From: Tabrizicola aquatica
GTDB lineage: Bacteria > Pseudomonadota > Alphaproteobacteria > Rhodobacterales > Rhodobacteraceae
DNA: 60,379 bases
NCBI RefSeq assembly: GCF_002900975.1
Contig: NZ_PJON01000007.1
Span: 1 to 60,379, forward strand
Direction: 5' to 3'
Below, in pieces: positions 1 through 9,092 of the stretch. Position 1 is the stretch's first letter. Each line of letters begins with the position of its first letter. Position numbers and translations under genes: made by a program. Below the pieces are notes generated by a model. It did no database searches. It saw nothing but the letters and a program-made list of their open reading frames with translations, and had not been told where the DNA came from.

Positions 1-300
1 GATGATCGCCGTCTGGTTCGCCCGCGTCAGCATGTGCCGGTCGATGCAGTTGGCGCTGACGTTCAGATGACCGTCCTCAAACCACTTGATGCTGATGTTG
101 CCCGGCGCGAAGGACGTGTCCTTCACCCTCGTGAACGGCTTGATCCAGTCCAGCCGCAACGCCTCACGACCCCAGAAACCCTCAGCGTCCATAACCGATT
201 CGGAATACAAACGCTCATACCCAGCACCATCAACATGCGCACCAGAGACGAAATCGGCAGAAGCGGCGTAAACACCTGATGGCAAAGAAGTCGCTGACAT
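1..300 (-). CDS. acs: Acetyl-CoA synthetase, N-terminal part (cut by window edge)
   Basis: Acetyl-CoA synthetase activates acetate with ATP and CoA in the cytoplasm. Translating the minus strand from the ATG at 298-300 gives about 100 residues that run off the left edge. They include WIKPF and, further on, [20 protein letters not shown], the conserved N-terminal block of Acs enzymes. The start is preceded by a G-rich stretch (CTGGGGGG) that can act as ribosome binding site. The catalytic AMP-binding domain lies outside the window, so integrity cannot be judged. A related propionyl-CoA synthetase is possible, but the N-terminal block fits Acs best. Confidence 0.88.
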   Translation of the reverse strand, partial: MSATSLPSGVYAASADFVSGAHVDGAGYERLYSESVMDAEGFWGREALRLDWIKPFTRVKDTSFAPGNISIKWFEDGHLNVSANCIDRHMLTRANQTAII

Positions 301-679
301 GCACCCCCCAGAAAGTCGCTTGAAACCCCCGCGCTGCCGCCACCCAAAGGATGTTGTCAAACGCGCGGTAAATAAAACATATAACCGACTAAAAGAAAAC
401 GATTTTTTTGTGAATTTATTTACGCTGTAGGGCGCTTACTTGAAAATTTGTTTGCTTGTCCCGCTGGGACCGCGACTGGCGCGACCCGGCATGCCGACCT
501 GCGACTGCAGTTATCCCCTTGGCATTGGGCAGGAAAACACCATCGAGCATCAGGTCGTCTCGTCCCGGCCGAACATTGCATATGACCCGCCTGTCAGCAG
601 GCTGGCAGCCGGACGTGCAAAACCCAAAGAGCGCAGCACCGGACCCTGTGCGCGTGATGACGACCCAGCGGCGGGGACG
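301..679. other. Intergenic region between acs and hmuV, AT-rich promoter zone for acs
   Basis: This stretch holds no convincing gene. The open frames on the plus strand are shadows with no family resemblance. Positions 361-430 are strikingly AT-rich for this genome and probably carry the acs promoter on the minus strand. A TTGACA-like hexamer lies at complement 355-360, without a clear -10 box at the right distance. The region 560-680 is simply downstream of hmuV. Confidence 0.45.
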
Positions 680-1453
680 TCACCTGCAAGACTGCGGCAG
701 CAACCAAGGCCCCGAAACCGGGGCACGATTAAGCGTGATCTGGCATCCATAGGCTGCCTCGAGAAGGTCCTGCTGCATCACCTCGACCGGGGTGCCGATC
801 GCCGCCAGTCGCCCGGCGACGAGGAAGGCCATGCGGTCGGCGAACATGGCGGACAGGTTCAGGTCGTGCATGATCGCGACGACTCCGCCACCTGCATCGG
901 CATAGCTGCGGGCAAGCCGCATCACCTGCAGCTGGTGGCCGAGGTCGAGGCTTGCGACGGGTTCGTCCAGCATGAGCCAGCGTGGACGCTGCGGACTGAC
1001 CGGCTCCCACACCTGGGCTAGGGCGCGGGCAAGGTGACCGCGTTGGCGTTCGCCGCCCGAAAGGCTGCGGATGTCGTCCGCCTCGCGTCCCTGCAGTCCG
1101 ACGGCGCAAAGCGCCAGGCCGTCCACTTCGGGCCAGGCGGCGAAGTCCCCGGCTTCGCGACCCATGGCGACGACTTCGCCCAGCGTGAAGCCGAAGGCCA
1201 CTTCACTCTCCTGCGGAAGGACCGCCCGCATCCGTGCGAGGGTGGCAGGCCGGGCCTCGGCAACGGCGATGCCGTTAAGTCGGGCAACGCCGCTTGCGGG
1301 CAACTCGCCCAGAATGGCCTTGAGGAGTGTGCTTTTCCCCGCACCGTTCGCGCCGCAGATCGCCAGAAGCTCACCCGGACGGACCGTCAGCGATACGTCC
1401 TGCAGCACGCGCCGTCGACCAAGCTGCGCCGAGAGGTTGATCAGCTCCAGCAT
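680..1453 (-). CDS. hmuV: Heme ABC transporter ATP-binding protein HmuV
   Basis: Cytoplasmic ATPase that powers heme import across the inner membrane together with HmuU and HmuT. The 257-residue protein has a Walker A motif GANGAGKST at about 34-42, a signature LSGGERQR at 131-138, a Walker B LMLDEP at 160-165 and an H-loop histidine at 196. The length is normal for HmuV. It is the last gene of hmuS-hmuT-hmuU-hmuV and starts one base after the hmuU stop. That context separates it from generic siderophore ATPases. The C-terminus after about residue 240 is poorly conserved. Confidence 0.93.
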   Translation of the reverse strand: MLELINLSAQLGRRRVLQDVSLTVRPGELLAICGANGAGKSTLLKAILGELPASGVARLNGIAVAEARPATLARMRAVLPQESEVAFGFTLGEVVAMGREAGDFAAWPEVDGLALCAVGLQGREADDIRSLSGGERQRGHLARALAQVWEPVSPQRPRWLMLDEPVASLDLGHQLQVMRLARSYADAGGGVVAIMHDLNLSAMFADRMAFLVAGRLAAIGTPVEVMQQDLLEAAYGCQITLNRAPVSGPWLLPQSCR

Positions 1454-1454
1454 T

Positions 1455-2504
1455 CTACCGGCCCCGCGCCCCGCGCTGGAGGAGCATCCAGAGGAAAACG
1501 GGAGCGCCCACCAGCGCAGTCAGGATGCCGATGGGAAGCTCCGCAGGAGCGACGATGCTGCGTGAGATGAGGTCTGCCAGAACCAGAAGAACCGCGCCGA
1601 GAAGCGCGGCTTGCGGGATCAGGGGGCGGTGATCGGCCCCCTGCGCCTGACGCAGGAGGTGCGGAACGACAAGGCCGACAAAGCCGATCCCGCCGGCGAC
1701 CGCCACGGCTGCCCCGGTCGCCGCAGCCGCCGAGAAGATCGCCAGACGCTTCAGAACCTGGACATCGGTGCCCATATGGGCCGCCTGCGCCTCGCCGAGG
1801 GCCAGCGAGTTCAGACCTCGCGCCAAGCGCGGGGCCACCAGAAGGGCGGCGGCCATCAATGGCAGGGCGGCGGCAAGCTTGCCCCATGTCGCCCCCGCCA
1901 GCGAGCCCATCCCCCAGAACGTCAGATCGCGCAGTTGCCGATCGTCGGCGAGATAGGTAAGCACCCCGGTCGCTGCTCCGGCCAGCGCGGCAAGAGCGAT
2001 TCCGGCAAGCAGCATGAGAGCGACATCGGTGCGCTGGCCCGAGGTTGCGATACGGTAAAGAATGAGCGTGGCCATCCATCCGCCCAGCCCTGCCGCCAGC
2101 GGAACCAGGGACTGCCCCACGGTGGCGACCACAGCGGCGGGGAGAAGGCCGCCAAGAACGATGGCAAGCACGGCGCCCAGACCCGCCCCCGCGCTGACAC
2201 CGACGATACCGGGATCCGCAAGCGGGTTGCGGAACAGGCCCTGCAACAGGACTCCGGACACGGCCAGTGACGCACCGACGGCCATTCCAAGCGCAAGGCG
2301 CGGCAAGCGGATGTCAAAGAGAACGACCTGATCGCGGGGGCTTAGCCCCTCGCCCCACAGGGCGACGAAGAGGTCGCCCGCACCCAGGCCCGCCGCGCCA
2401 CTGGTCAGCGACAAGATCGACGCGGCGAGCAAGAGCCCGGCCAAGGCCAGTGTCATGGTCGGTCCTGGCAGACGGCGGACCAGCGGGTGGGACATCGTGA
2501 CCAT
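1455..2504 (-). CDS. hmuU: Heme ABC transporter permease HmuU (FecCD family)
   Basis: Polytopic inner-membrane permease of the FecCD/BtuC family that forms the heme channel. The 349-residue protein is mostly hydrophobic with roughly ten predicted membrane segments. It contains the family block [20 protein letters not shown] followed by [18 protein letters not shown], and near the C-terminus [12 protein letters not shown]. It abuts hmuT directly (its ATG touches the hmuT stop) and is followed by hmuV. A second in-frame ATG three codons downstream is an alternative start. Confidence 0.93.
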   Translation of the reverse strand: MVTMSHPLVRRLPGPTMTLALAGLLLAASILSLTSGAAGLGAGDLFVALWGEGLSPRDQVVLFDIRLPRLALGMAVGASLAVSGVLLQGLFRNPLADPGIVGVSAGAGLGAVLAIVLGGLLPAAVVATVGQSLVPLAAGLGGWMATLILYRIATSGQRTDVALMLLAGIALAALAGAATGVLTYLADDRQLRDLTFWGMGSLAGATWGKLAAALPLMAAALLVAPRLARGLNSLALGEAQAAHMGTDVQVLKRLAIFSAAAATGAAVAVAGGIGFVGLVVPHLLRQAQGADHRPLIPQAALLGAVLLVLADLISRSIVAPAELPIGILTALVGAPVFLWMLLQRGARGR

Positions 2505-3335
2505 TCAGCTGCCGCTGCCATAAAGCGCCGCGTGCAGCGCCAGTGCCGCTTGCGGCGTGCGGGGGCCAAAGCCCAGAAGCAGCATCCCGTCCATCCGGAC
2601 AATGGCACCTGTCTTTGCCGCAGGTGTCTGCGACAGTGCCGGCTGCGCCATCACATCCGACTCTGCGATCGACAAATCGCCCTCTCGATCCATCATCAGG
2701 ATCACATCCGGCTGGGCAGCCAGCACCGCCTCGTCCGTCATCGGCTTGTAGCCCCTGAACCCGGTCGCCGCGTTGATACCGCCCGCAAGGTGGATGATCC
2801 CCTCGGCCTCGGTCCCTTCGCCGCCCGCCATGACGCCACCGCCTTGCAGCGACAGGATGAAGAGGACACGCTTCGGCGTGACGACTGTCGCTGCGCGACC
2901 GGCTGCGACATCAAGCCCGGCCTGGACCTCACTTGCGAGGGCTGCGCCGGGCAAGTCCAGCGCCTCGGCAATGGCCGTGATCTTCGCTGCCACCCCGCCG
3001 GGGTCGGTCGCCTCGGGGGCAAGGACGAACGGGATGCCTGCGGCTTTCAGCACCTCGACCGCCTCGGGCGGGCCCGCATCACCTTCAGCTACGATCAAGT
3101 CGGGGTCGAGCGCCAGAATGTTCTCGGGCGAGAGTGCGCGGATGTAGCCCACGTCGGGCAGTGCCCGGATGCTTTCGGGGAAGTTCGAGGTGGTGTCGCG
3201 GGCAACCAGCCGATCTTGGGCACCAAGCGCGACAGCGATTTCGGTAACCGAACCGCCAAGGGTTATGACCCGGGCGGCGTCTTCGGCAAGCACCGGGGCG
3301 GCAAGGACCAGCGACAGGCATATGGCGCGGATCAT
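2505..3335 (-). CDS. hmuT: Periplasmic heme-binding protein HmuT
   Basis: Binds heme in the periplasm and hands it to HmuUV. The 276-residue protein begins with a signal peptide (about residues 1-17, cleavage after VLA) and continues with RVITLGGSVTEIAVALGA, the N-terminal hallmark of HmuT-like TroA/BtuF-fold proteins. The conserved YIRALSPENILALDPDLIV block follows. Its ATG overlaps the hmuS stop by four bases (ATGA), so the two are translationally coupled. Confidence 0.93.
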   Translation of the reverse strand: MIRAICLSLVLAAPVLAEDAARVITLGGSVTEIAVALGAQDRLVARDTTSNFPESIRALPDVGYIRALSPENILALDPDLIVAEGDAGPPEAVEVLKAAGIPFVLAPEATDPGGVAAKITAIAEALDLPGAALASEVQAGLDVAAGRAATVVTPKRVLFILSLQGGGVMAGGEGTEAEGIIHLAGGINAATGFRGYKPMTDEAVLAAQPDVILMMDREGDLSIAESDVMAQPALSQTPAAKTGAIVRMDGMLLLGFGPRTPQAALALHAALYGSGS

Positions 3336-4363
3336 GCGGGCACCTGTTCCAGCATGGGCAAGCCTGCGACCAGCGTATTCCAGGGCTCGGCGGGCGTATT
3401 CTTGCGGTAGCCGAAGACCTGCAGGATCAGCTCGCCATCGGCCGCGAAGGCCTCAACACTAAAGACATCGCCGGTACGGGTAGGTTTCCAGACGCGATAG
3501 ACCTCGGCCAGCCGGTCGGCGCGCAGATGAAGGTTGAAGCGCGGGTCCATCACGTTGATCCAGGGGCCCATCGGGACGATCTTCTCGATTGGGCCGCCGT
3601 GGATCTGGATGCAGCCCGCATTGCCGACAAAGATCATCACCGGGATGCCATTATCGGCCGCCTGGCGAAGGGTAAGAGTGACCGCCTCCGGCTCCAGCCG
3701 CGCAACGTAGGGCGCGCCCGCGACGCGGTAAGCGCCCAGTCGGTTCATTTCCTGGTCTTTCACCAGCCCCAGGAACTGGTGGGTGTCGGTCATGCGATCC
3801 CATGCCGCTCGCAAGGCTTGGCCGCCCGAGGTACCACCTTTCGCAGGCTGGACCGGGACGCGCGGCAACAGGTCCAGCGGTCGCGCGGTGATCCGCATGT
3901 TGCCCAGAAGGTCGGCCCATAGGTCGTGGCGCGATTCAGGCTTCAGATGCACCTTGTGGACGGCGTGCCCCGCTGCGTCAAAGACCTGGAGGCTGCGCTT
4001 CGGTCCATCCTCGGCCATTTCCTCGACCGCAAAGGCGTGGACCCAGTGCTTGGGGAAGATGCGCAGGTCGATCTCGGGGTCGAGGACCATCGAGGCGAAG
4101 GCGCCAGTGCGATAGTCGGAATAGGTGCCGCGGCGTTCGTGGACGCAATGCTCGTTCCGCGTAAGTGCCATGACCTCGCCCAGACGACCCACCCAGGGGA
4201 CCAGCCGGTCGGGGTCGGCCACTATCGGCGTGGTGCCGTGGCCCACAAAGGCCGCGACAAGTTCGGCCTCGGTGATCTGGTGCAGTGCTGCAAAGTCGCG
4301 GGCGCGCGCCCTTGGGGTCTCGGCACGAAGTGCGCGAATCTGATTGGGGCCAAGCCGGGCCAT
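3332..4363 (-). CDS. hmuS: Hemin-degrading / heme-trafficking factor HmuS
   Basis: Cytoplasmic protein of the HmuS/ChuS family, which accepts imported heme and in several species degrades it. The protein of about 343 residues shows two similar halves typical of the family, with blocks such as RNEHCVHERRGTYSDY and FVGNAGCIQIHGGPIEKI. I placed the start at the second of two ATGs (4363), because GGAAGG lies six bases upstream of it and directly abuts the first ATG at 4369. It is the first gene of the hmuSTUV operon and is divergent from the receptor gene. Confidence 0.92.
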   Translation of the reverse strand: MARLGPNQIRALRAETPRARARDFAALHQITEAELVAAFVGHGTTPIVADPDRLVPWVGRLGEVMALTRNEHCVHERRGTYSDYRTGAFASMVLDPEIDLRIFPKHWVHAFAVEEMAEDGPKRSLQVFDAAGHAVHKVHLKPESRHDLWADLLGNMRITARPLDLLPRVPVQPAKGGTSGGQALRAAWDRMTDTHQFLGLVKDQEMNRLGAYRVAGAPYVARLEPEAVTLTLRQAADNGIPVMIFVGNAGCIQIHGGPIEKIVPMGPWINVMDPRFNLHLRADRLAEVYRVWKPTRTGDVFSVEAFAADGELILQVFGYRKNTPAEPWNTLVAGLPMLEQVPA

Positions 4364-4448
4364 GGGCATCCTTCCATCGGTTCTGGGGGACGCGCGTCAC
4401 TGGCGAAGGCTGGGGCGCGAGCGGCATTCATCGGTTCTGACGAATACT

Positions 4449-4498
4449 TGACAGTTACAGTCGGGCTTTCTAAAAGCCAATCCCTGACAGTTCAAGTC
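4449..4498. promoter_or_regulatory. Candidate iron/heme-responsive operator between hmuS and the receptor gene
   Basis: The 209-bp divergent region carries a direct repeat TGACAGTT-NN-AGTC at 4449-4462 and 4485-4498. Between the copies is a perfect palindrome GGCTTT-CTA-AAAGCC at 4464-4478. The first repeat is itself a 10-of-13 dyad (GAC..GT.AC..GTC). Heme-uptake genes in Rhodobacteraceae are known to be under RirA, Irr, Fur-type or HmuP control. The half TTCTAAA inside the palindrome resembles an Irr box half, but which regulator binds is inference. Confidence 0.5.
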
Positions 4499-4572
4499 AG
4501 ATTTTTCTGCCGCCAGCCCGCGCCGCCCCGGCCATGGCCAGCCCTTCCGCAGACCGACCCGAAGGGATGACC

Positions 4573-6702
4573 ATGACGACGATGCCACGACCCGCAAGAC
4601 GCGGGCTTGTCCTGACAACCGCCATTGCGCTTGCCCTGGCCGCCCCGGCCGCGGCGCAGGAAGCGGATGAAGGCCTTTTCCAAATGCTTGGCCGTATCAT
4701 CTTCGGGACCGGGACGGCCAAGGTCGCGATCGACACGCCGCAAGCCGTCACCGCGCTGGAGCAGGAGGACCTTGATCGCAAGCAGGCTGACAACATCGGC
4801 GACGTCTTGAAGGGTGTGCCCGGCGTTCAGGCCGCCGGGGCCTCGACCCGACCGATGGGCCAGGCCTTCAACATCCGCGGCATCGGCAACAGCGAGCAGA
4901 CCGCCTCGGAAGAGCGGATCAAGGTCGTGGTCGACGGCGCGCCGAAGTTCTTCGAACAATACCGGATGGGCAGCTTCTTCGGGGATCTTGAACTGTTCAA
5001 GCGGGTCGAAATCCTGCGCGGCCCGGCGTCATCGACGCTGTATGGCTCGGGCACTATCGGGGGCGTCGTGGCCTTTACCACCAAGGACGCAAGCGACTAT
5101 CTGGCCGAGGGAGAGACGCGCGCGCTGCGCTTCAAGCTTGGCTATGAGTCGAACGGCGACGTCCTGAAACCAGGGATGATCTACGCGCACCGTGCAGGCA
5201 ATGCCGAATTCCTGTTCGCGCTGAACACCAGCACCGGCAACGACAAGACGGATGGCGCTGGCACCGTGTTGGCGGGCTCGTCGCACCAGTCGGTCTCGGG
5301 GCTGGCCAAGGCGAAGCTGAGCTTCGGTGACGACAGCGACCAGAGCCTGACCCTGGCCCTGTCGCGGACCGACACCGACATGGACGGTGCAGCCGTCGCG
5401 CAGACCGGCGGCACGGCGACAATCGCCACGTTCGGCTTCGCCGATGTCCATGCCATCGACGACACGGCAAGCCTGACCTGGCGCCATCAATTCGCGTCGA
5501 ATGACCTTCTGGATCTGACAGTTCAGCTCTCGCACACCGACACCTCGGTCTCGAAGCGCAATTTCACGGGCAGCTCCCTGGCCTGCGCGCCGGGCACGCT
5601 GCAAGTCCTTTGCCCATCGGACTTTGGCTATGCCACGACCGCAGTGAAGATCGAGAACACCGCCAATCTTTCGTCTGGCGAATGGCAAAACTTCCTGACC
5701 CTCGGCGTTCAGCTTTCGGAACAGGACCGCAGCGCCACCTCGTCGCTTGGCGCGCTGGGGTTCCATCCCGAAGGCACCGATCGCAAGCTTGGCGTCTATG
5801 CCCAGGGCGAGTTCATCTGGAACGACCGGCTGACGCTGATCCCGGGCCTGAGGGTCGACTTCGGCAACCGGACGCCGTCGGCTGTCACAGCGGCGGCGGG
5901 CGGCGCAGAAGTGTCGGACCAAGCCGTCTCGCCCAAACTGTCGGCACTGTACAAGCTGAATGAACGCTGGGGCATCTTCGGCACGCTGGCCCGCACCGAA
6001 CGGATGCCGACGCTGGACGAACTTTACTCCACCGACGGCGGGCGCCTGCCCAGCCTGGACCTTGCGAAGGAAGAGGCGGACTCGGTCGAGCTTGGCCTGA
6101 CCTACCAGCAAGAGGGGTTGTGGGCTGAAGCCGACAGCCTGCACCTGAAGGCGACTGCCTTTCACAGCGACCTTTCCAACCTGATCGTGACAAATGGCGC
6201 GACCGGCGCGGTGCCGCGCTATGTGAACGTGCGCGCCGCCGAAATCTGGGGTGGCGAGATCGAGGCGGCCTATGACGCCGAACGCTGGTTCGCAAACCTG
6301 GCCTATAGCAATGTCCGTTCCGCCTACCGAGAAATGTCCAATCCCGCATCCAACGGCCTGACCATTGCCGACACCCCGGCGCAGAACGTGGCGCTGACCG
6401 TCGGGGCAAAGCTGCCCGACCCGGGCCTGACGTTGGGCTGGACCGCTTACTACTTTGACGCGGTCACAACCTATTCGGTTGCGACCACTGCAGCCGGCAC
6501 GGTCACCCCGACCCATACGCCCGCATACGACACTCACGATCTGTTCGTCACCTGGAAGCCCGAAGCCGGCGCAATGGCTGGAATGGATGTCACGCTGACC
6601 GTCGAGAACGTCTTTGACGCGGACTACAAGAACAACCTGTCGCTTGACCGGGGCGAGGGGATGAACGCAAAGTTCTCCATCGGCAAGAACCTGACATGGT
6701 AA
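4573..6702 (+). CDS. hmuR: TonB-dependent outer-membrane heme receptor
   Basis: Outer-membrane gated beta-barrel that takes up heme using energy from TonB-ExbBD. The protein has a signal peptide ending in AAPAAAQ, a plug domain with IGDVLKGVPGVQA, NIRGIGN and RVEILRGPASSTLYGSG, and a long barrel ending in an aromatic residue (W). I chose the ATG at 4573 because GAAGGG is centred about nine bases upstream; ATGs at 4534, 4567 and 4582 are alternatives. The usual FRAP and NPNL motifs of HemR/HmuR receptors appear only in altered form (ERMPTLDELY, then PSLDLAKEE). It is divergent from hmuSTUV and overlaps exbB, so heme is the likely substrate. Confidence 0.88.
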   Translation: MTTMPRPARRGLVLTTAIALALAAPAAAQEADEGLFQMLGRIIFGTGTAKVAIDTPQAVTALEQEDLDRKQADNIGDVLKGVPGVQAAGASTRPMGQAFNIRGIGNSEQTASEERIKVVVDGAPKFFEQYRMGSFFGDLELFKRVEILRGPASSTLYGSGTIGGVVAFTTKDASDYLAEGETRALRFKLGYESNGDVLKPGMIYAHRAGNAEFLFALNTSTGNDKTDGAGTVLAGSSHQSVSGLAKAKLSFGDDSDQSLTLALSRTDTDMDGAAVAQTGGTATIATFGFADVHAIDDTASLTWRHQFASNDLLDLTVQLSHTDTSVSKRNFTGSSLACAPGTLQVLCPSDFGYATTAVKIENTANLSSGEWQNFLTLGVQLSEQDRSATSSLGALGFHPEGTDRKLGVYAQGEFIWNDRLTLIPGLRVDFGNRTPSAVTAAAGGAEVSDQAVSPKLSALYKLNERWGIFGTLARTERMPTLDELYSTDGGRLPSLDLAKEEADSVELGLTYQQEGLWAEADSLHLKATAFHSDLSNLIVTNGATGAVPRYVNVRAAEIWGGEIEAAYDAERWFANLAYSNVRSAYREMSNPASNGLTIADTPAQNVALTVGAKLPDPGLTLGWTAYYFDAVTTYSVATTAAGTVTPTHTPAYDTHDLFVTWKPEAGAMAGMDVTLTVENVFDADYKNNLSLDRGEGMNAKFSIGKNLTW

Positions 6703-7601
6703 GGGTACTCGCAGCTTGCCTTATCCTCTTGGCCGGGACGGCCGTCGCGCAAGAGGGCGCCGCCCCTTCTGACTTGTCCAGCGGGCCTCCCCCCCTGGAC
6801 GGGGCAGCGCCAGAAACCGAAGCGCAGCCGCTGCCAGAGGCCGCATCCAGGCCGGCCGCGACGGTCTCGGCGGATGGTGGTCAGATCCCGACCGGCTCCA
6901 CCGCGCTGGATGCGGATTTTCCGGCGACATCCATGTCGGTCGAGACCGATCTGGTAAGCCTGTTCCTGAAGGCGCACCTGGTGGTTCAGGCAGTCATGGG
7001 CGCGCTGGCGCTGGCTGCGGCGGCCGTTCTGACCGTTTTCCTGTTCAAGATTGTAGAGTTCGCACTGGCCTTTGCGCGGCTCCGCCGGGCGCGGGCGAAG
7101 ATCGCGGCAGAAGCGGGCCTGATCGTCCTGCCTGGCACCTGTCCGCTGGCTTTGACCTCCCAGGCCGTAGCCGACGAAGCCGCACAACTGCCCGCCGTCC
7201 TGACGGCTGACCTCCGCGCCGCTGCGCGTGAAAGGCTGGACCTTCGGCTTGACCGGATTGAAGCGGGCGCCGTGCAGCGACTGAGATCTGGCAGCGGGCT
7301 TCTCGCCTCGATCGGGTCTGTCGGTACCTTCGTGGGACTGTTCGGAACGGTCTTCGGGATCATGAACAGCTTCATCGCCATTGCCGCGACCAAGACCACG
7401 AACCTTTCGGTTGTCGCCCCAGGAATTGCCGAGGCACTTCTGGCCACCGGTATCGGGCTGGTCGCCGCGATCCCGGCGGTGCTGCTGTACAATGCGATCC
7501 TGAGGCGGATCGCCGCGTTCCGGCACGCACTGGCGGATGCGCGGACCGATCTTCTCTTGCGGTTCAGCCGCGGGCTGGACGCGCGCATGGCGGGGGGCTG
7601 A
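6696..7601 (+). CDS. exbB: ExbB-like proton channel of the TonB system
   Basis: Inner-membrane component that converts proton motive force into TonB movement. The 301-residue protein has its own signal peptide (cleavage near AVAQ) and an extra Pro-rich periplasmic stretch of about 70 residues. Three membrane segments follow, with the MotA/TolQ/ExbB block SVGTFVGLFGTVFGIMNSF near residue 210. The N-terminal extension is longer than in E. coli ExbB and typical of the long alphaproteobacterial forms. Its ATG overlaps the receptor stop, and exbD follows three bases later, so the locus has a dedicated energy unit. Confidence 0.9.
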   Translation: MVRVLAACLILLAGTAVAQEGAAPSDLSSGPPPLDGAAPETEAQPLPEAASRPAATVSADGGQIPTGSTALDADFPATSMSVETDLVSLFLKAHLVVQAVMGALALAAAAVLTVFLFKIVEFALAFARLRRARAKIAAEAGLIVLPGTCPLALTSQAVADEAAQLPAVLTADLRAAARERLDLRLDRIEAGAVQRLRSGSGLLASIGSVGTFVGLFGTVFGIMNSFIAIAATKTTNLSVVAPGIAEALLATGIGLVAAIPAVLLYNAILRRIAAFRHALADARTDLLLRFSRGLDARMAGG

Positions 7602-7604
7602 CCG

Positions 7605-8015
7605 ATGGCGCTGCAGCTGGACGAGGGCGAGGCGGAACTGAGCGAGATCAATGTTACGCCCTTCATCGACGTGATTCTGGTCCTGTTGATCGTCTTCATG
7701 GTGGCGGCCCCCCTGTCCACCGTGGACGTACCCGTGAACCTGCCGGGCTCTACCGCCCCAGCGGGCGACCGGCCCGAAGAGCCGCTGTGGCTGACGGTGA
7801 CGGCCGATCGCAGGCTTGTGCTTGACGATGCGCCAGTCCCCGCCGACCGGCTTTCGGCCATTCTGGATGAACGCAGCAACGGACAGCGCGAGACGCCGGT
7901 CTTTCTGCGCGCCGACCGTTCGGTGGATTACGGCGCGCTGATGCAGGTGCTGGATCAGCTGCGCGCGGCGGGCTACCTGAAGGTCGCCCTCGTCGGGCTG
8001 GAGGCCGCCCCGTGA
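7605..8015 (+). CDS. exbD: ExbD, TonB-system biopolymer transport protein
   Basis: Single-span inner-membrane partner of ExbB. The 136-residue protein has the family signature INVTPFIDVILVLLIVFMV at about 15-33, where the aspartate is the proton-carrying residue, followed by a periplasmic domain. Its length is normal. It sits between exbB and the tonB gene and overlaps the latter by four bases (GTGA). Confidence 0.93.
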   Translation: MALQLDEGEAELSEINVTPFIDVILVLLIVFMVAAPLSTVDVPVNLPGSTAPAGDRPEEPLWLTVTADRRLVLDDAPVPADRLSAILDERSNGQRETPVFLRADRSVDYGALMQVLDQLRAAGYLKVALVGLEAAP

Positions 8016-8839
8016 CACGGCCCAAGGTTGCAGCGCGGGTCGCGGGGTGGCTTCTGGCAAGCGCAGTCGCGGTGGGCCTTATCGGCGGGGCCGCCGCCTT
8101 TGCCCTTGCGGTCGAACGGAGGACGGGCGTCCTGATCCTTGATCTTGCGGCCACTGCACCTGCCGCTCCGGCAATCGCTGCCGTTGCCGACGCCGCGCCC
8201 GAGGTTGCAGCAGCCGAGCCGTCGCTACCCGCCCCCCCGGTGGCGACAGAAACTGCACCTGTCGTGCCTGACGTTGTCCACGACCCGGTGCACGCCGCCG
8301 CCCCCATGGCTCTGCCGCGAATCGACCCCCCGGTCGCCGCAGAACTTTCCCTTCCGCGCGCAGAGACAGAACCGGAAGCAAGCACGGAAACGGTCCGGCC
8401 AAAGCCACGTCCCGAAGCAAAACCCGTTCCCGACTCAGAACGCGACGCGACGCATAAGTCCCAAACCACAAAGGAAAAACCGCCGAAAGAAGCCCGATCC
8501 AAGGAACCGGTTCGCTCTGAAAAACCAGTCTCTTCGCCCAGCGCCCCACGTGCGGCCGCCAAGGCCAAGGGCGGTGAGGTTTCACCAGCGGCCTACGCAA
8601 GGGCCGTGATGAAGAAGGTGCGCGCTACAAGGCTGAAAGCAGGTGCAGGCAAGGGCACGGCAGTCGTGGGCTTCACCATCGCACCGGACGGCAGTCTTGC
8701 CTCCGTGCAGGTTCTGCATAGCTCGGGCGACGTGGCCCTGGACGCCGTCGCAGTGGATCATATCCGTCGCTCGGCGCCTTTTCCGGCACCGGCTCCCAAC
8801 GAGAAGCCTCGCTTCTCGTTCGAGTTTGTCGGGAAATGA
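8012..8839 (+). CDS. tonB: TonB family energy transducer
   Basis: Transmits energy from ExbBD to the outer-membrane receptor. The 275-residue protein starts at a GTG that overlaps the exbD stop. It has one N-terminal membrane anchor (about 8-30), a long Ala/Pro/Glu/Lys-rich periplasmic spacer with many EP and KP pairs, and a C-terminal TonB domain (about 190-275). That domain contains VVGFTIAPDGSLASVQVL and the terminal SFEFVGK. It closes the receptor-exbB-exbD-tonB operon. Confidence 0.92.
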   Translation: MTRPKVAARVAGWLLASAVAVGLIGGAAAFALAVERRTGVLILDLAATAPAAPAIAAVADAAPEVAAAEPSLPAPPVATETAPVVPDVVHDPVHAAAPMALPRIDPPVAAELSLPRAETEPEASTETVRPKPRPEAKPVPDSERDATHKSQTTKEKPPKEARSKEPVRSEKPVSSPSAPRAAAKAKGGEVSPAAYARAVMKKVRATRLKAGAGKGTAVVGFTIAPDGSLASVQVLHSSGDVALDAVAVDHIRRSAPFPAPAPNEKPRFSFEFVGK

Positions 8840-9039
8840 GGCTCTGTCGCACAGATCAAGTGGGGGCACCGCATCCCGGTTTCGACCAGGCTTATACGGG
8901 TCAAACCAGATGGGCACCGATCTGTGCCGCTTTCAGCGCCGTGGCGCGCCAGTTCGTCGTGCGGCAGGTCAATGGCCGGGGTTTTGGCATGCCCCAAGGC
9001 CAACACCATCGAGTCCCTCACCATGTGTGCAACAAAGCC
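8840..9039 (-). mobile_element. IS5-family remnant, internally deleted (copy A, about 200 bp, MITE-like)
   Basis: The left end GGCTCTGTCGCACAGATC (8840-8857) matches the inverse complement of CATGTGTGCAACAAAGCC (9022-9039) at 14 of 18 positions, so both inverted ends survive. On the minus strand an ATG at 8990 opens an IS5/ISL2-type transposase N-terminus (MPKPRPL...TTNWRATALK). After a one-base shift this continues as IWFDP. Almost all the rest of the transposase is missing. The left end begins right after the tonB stop. A sister copy lies at 18021-18300 in the same orientation. Confidence 0.7.
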
Positions 9040-9092
9040 TGGCCAACATCCCAGTGACGTCGGAGCGCGCCACTTGGCCGTGCCCCCAAGGT

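Noticed and set aside
440-1021. Long plus-strand open frame
   Set aside because: It runs antisense through hmuV and into the gap, has no family resemblance and only reflects high GC content.
5029-6537. 502-codon minus-strand open frame
   Set aside because: Antisense shadow of the heme receptor gene; composition-driven.
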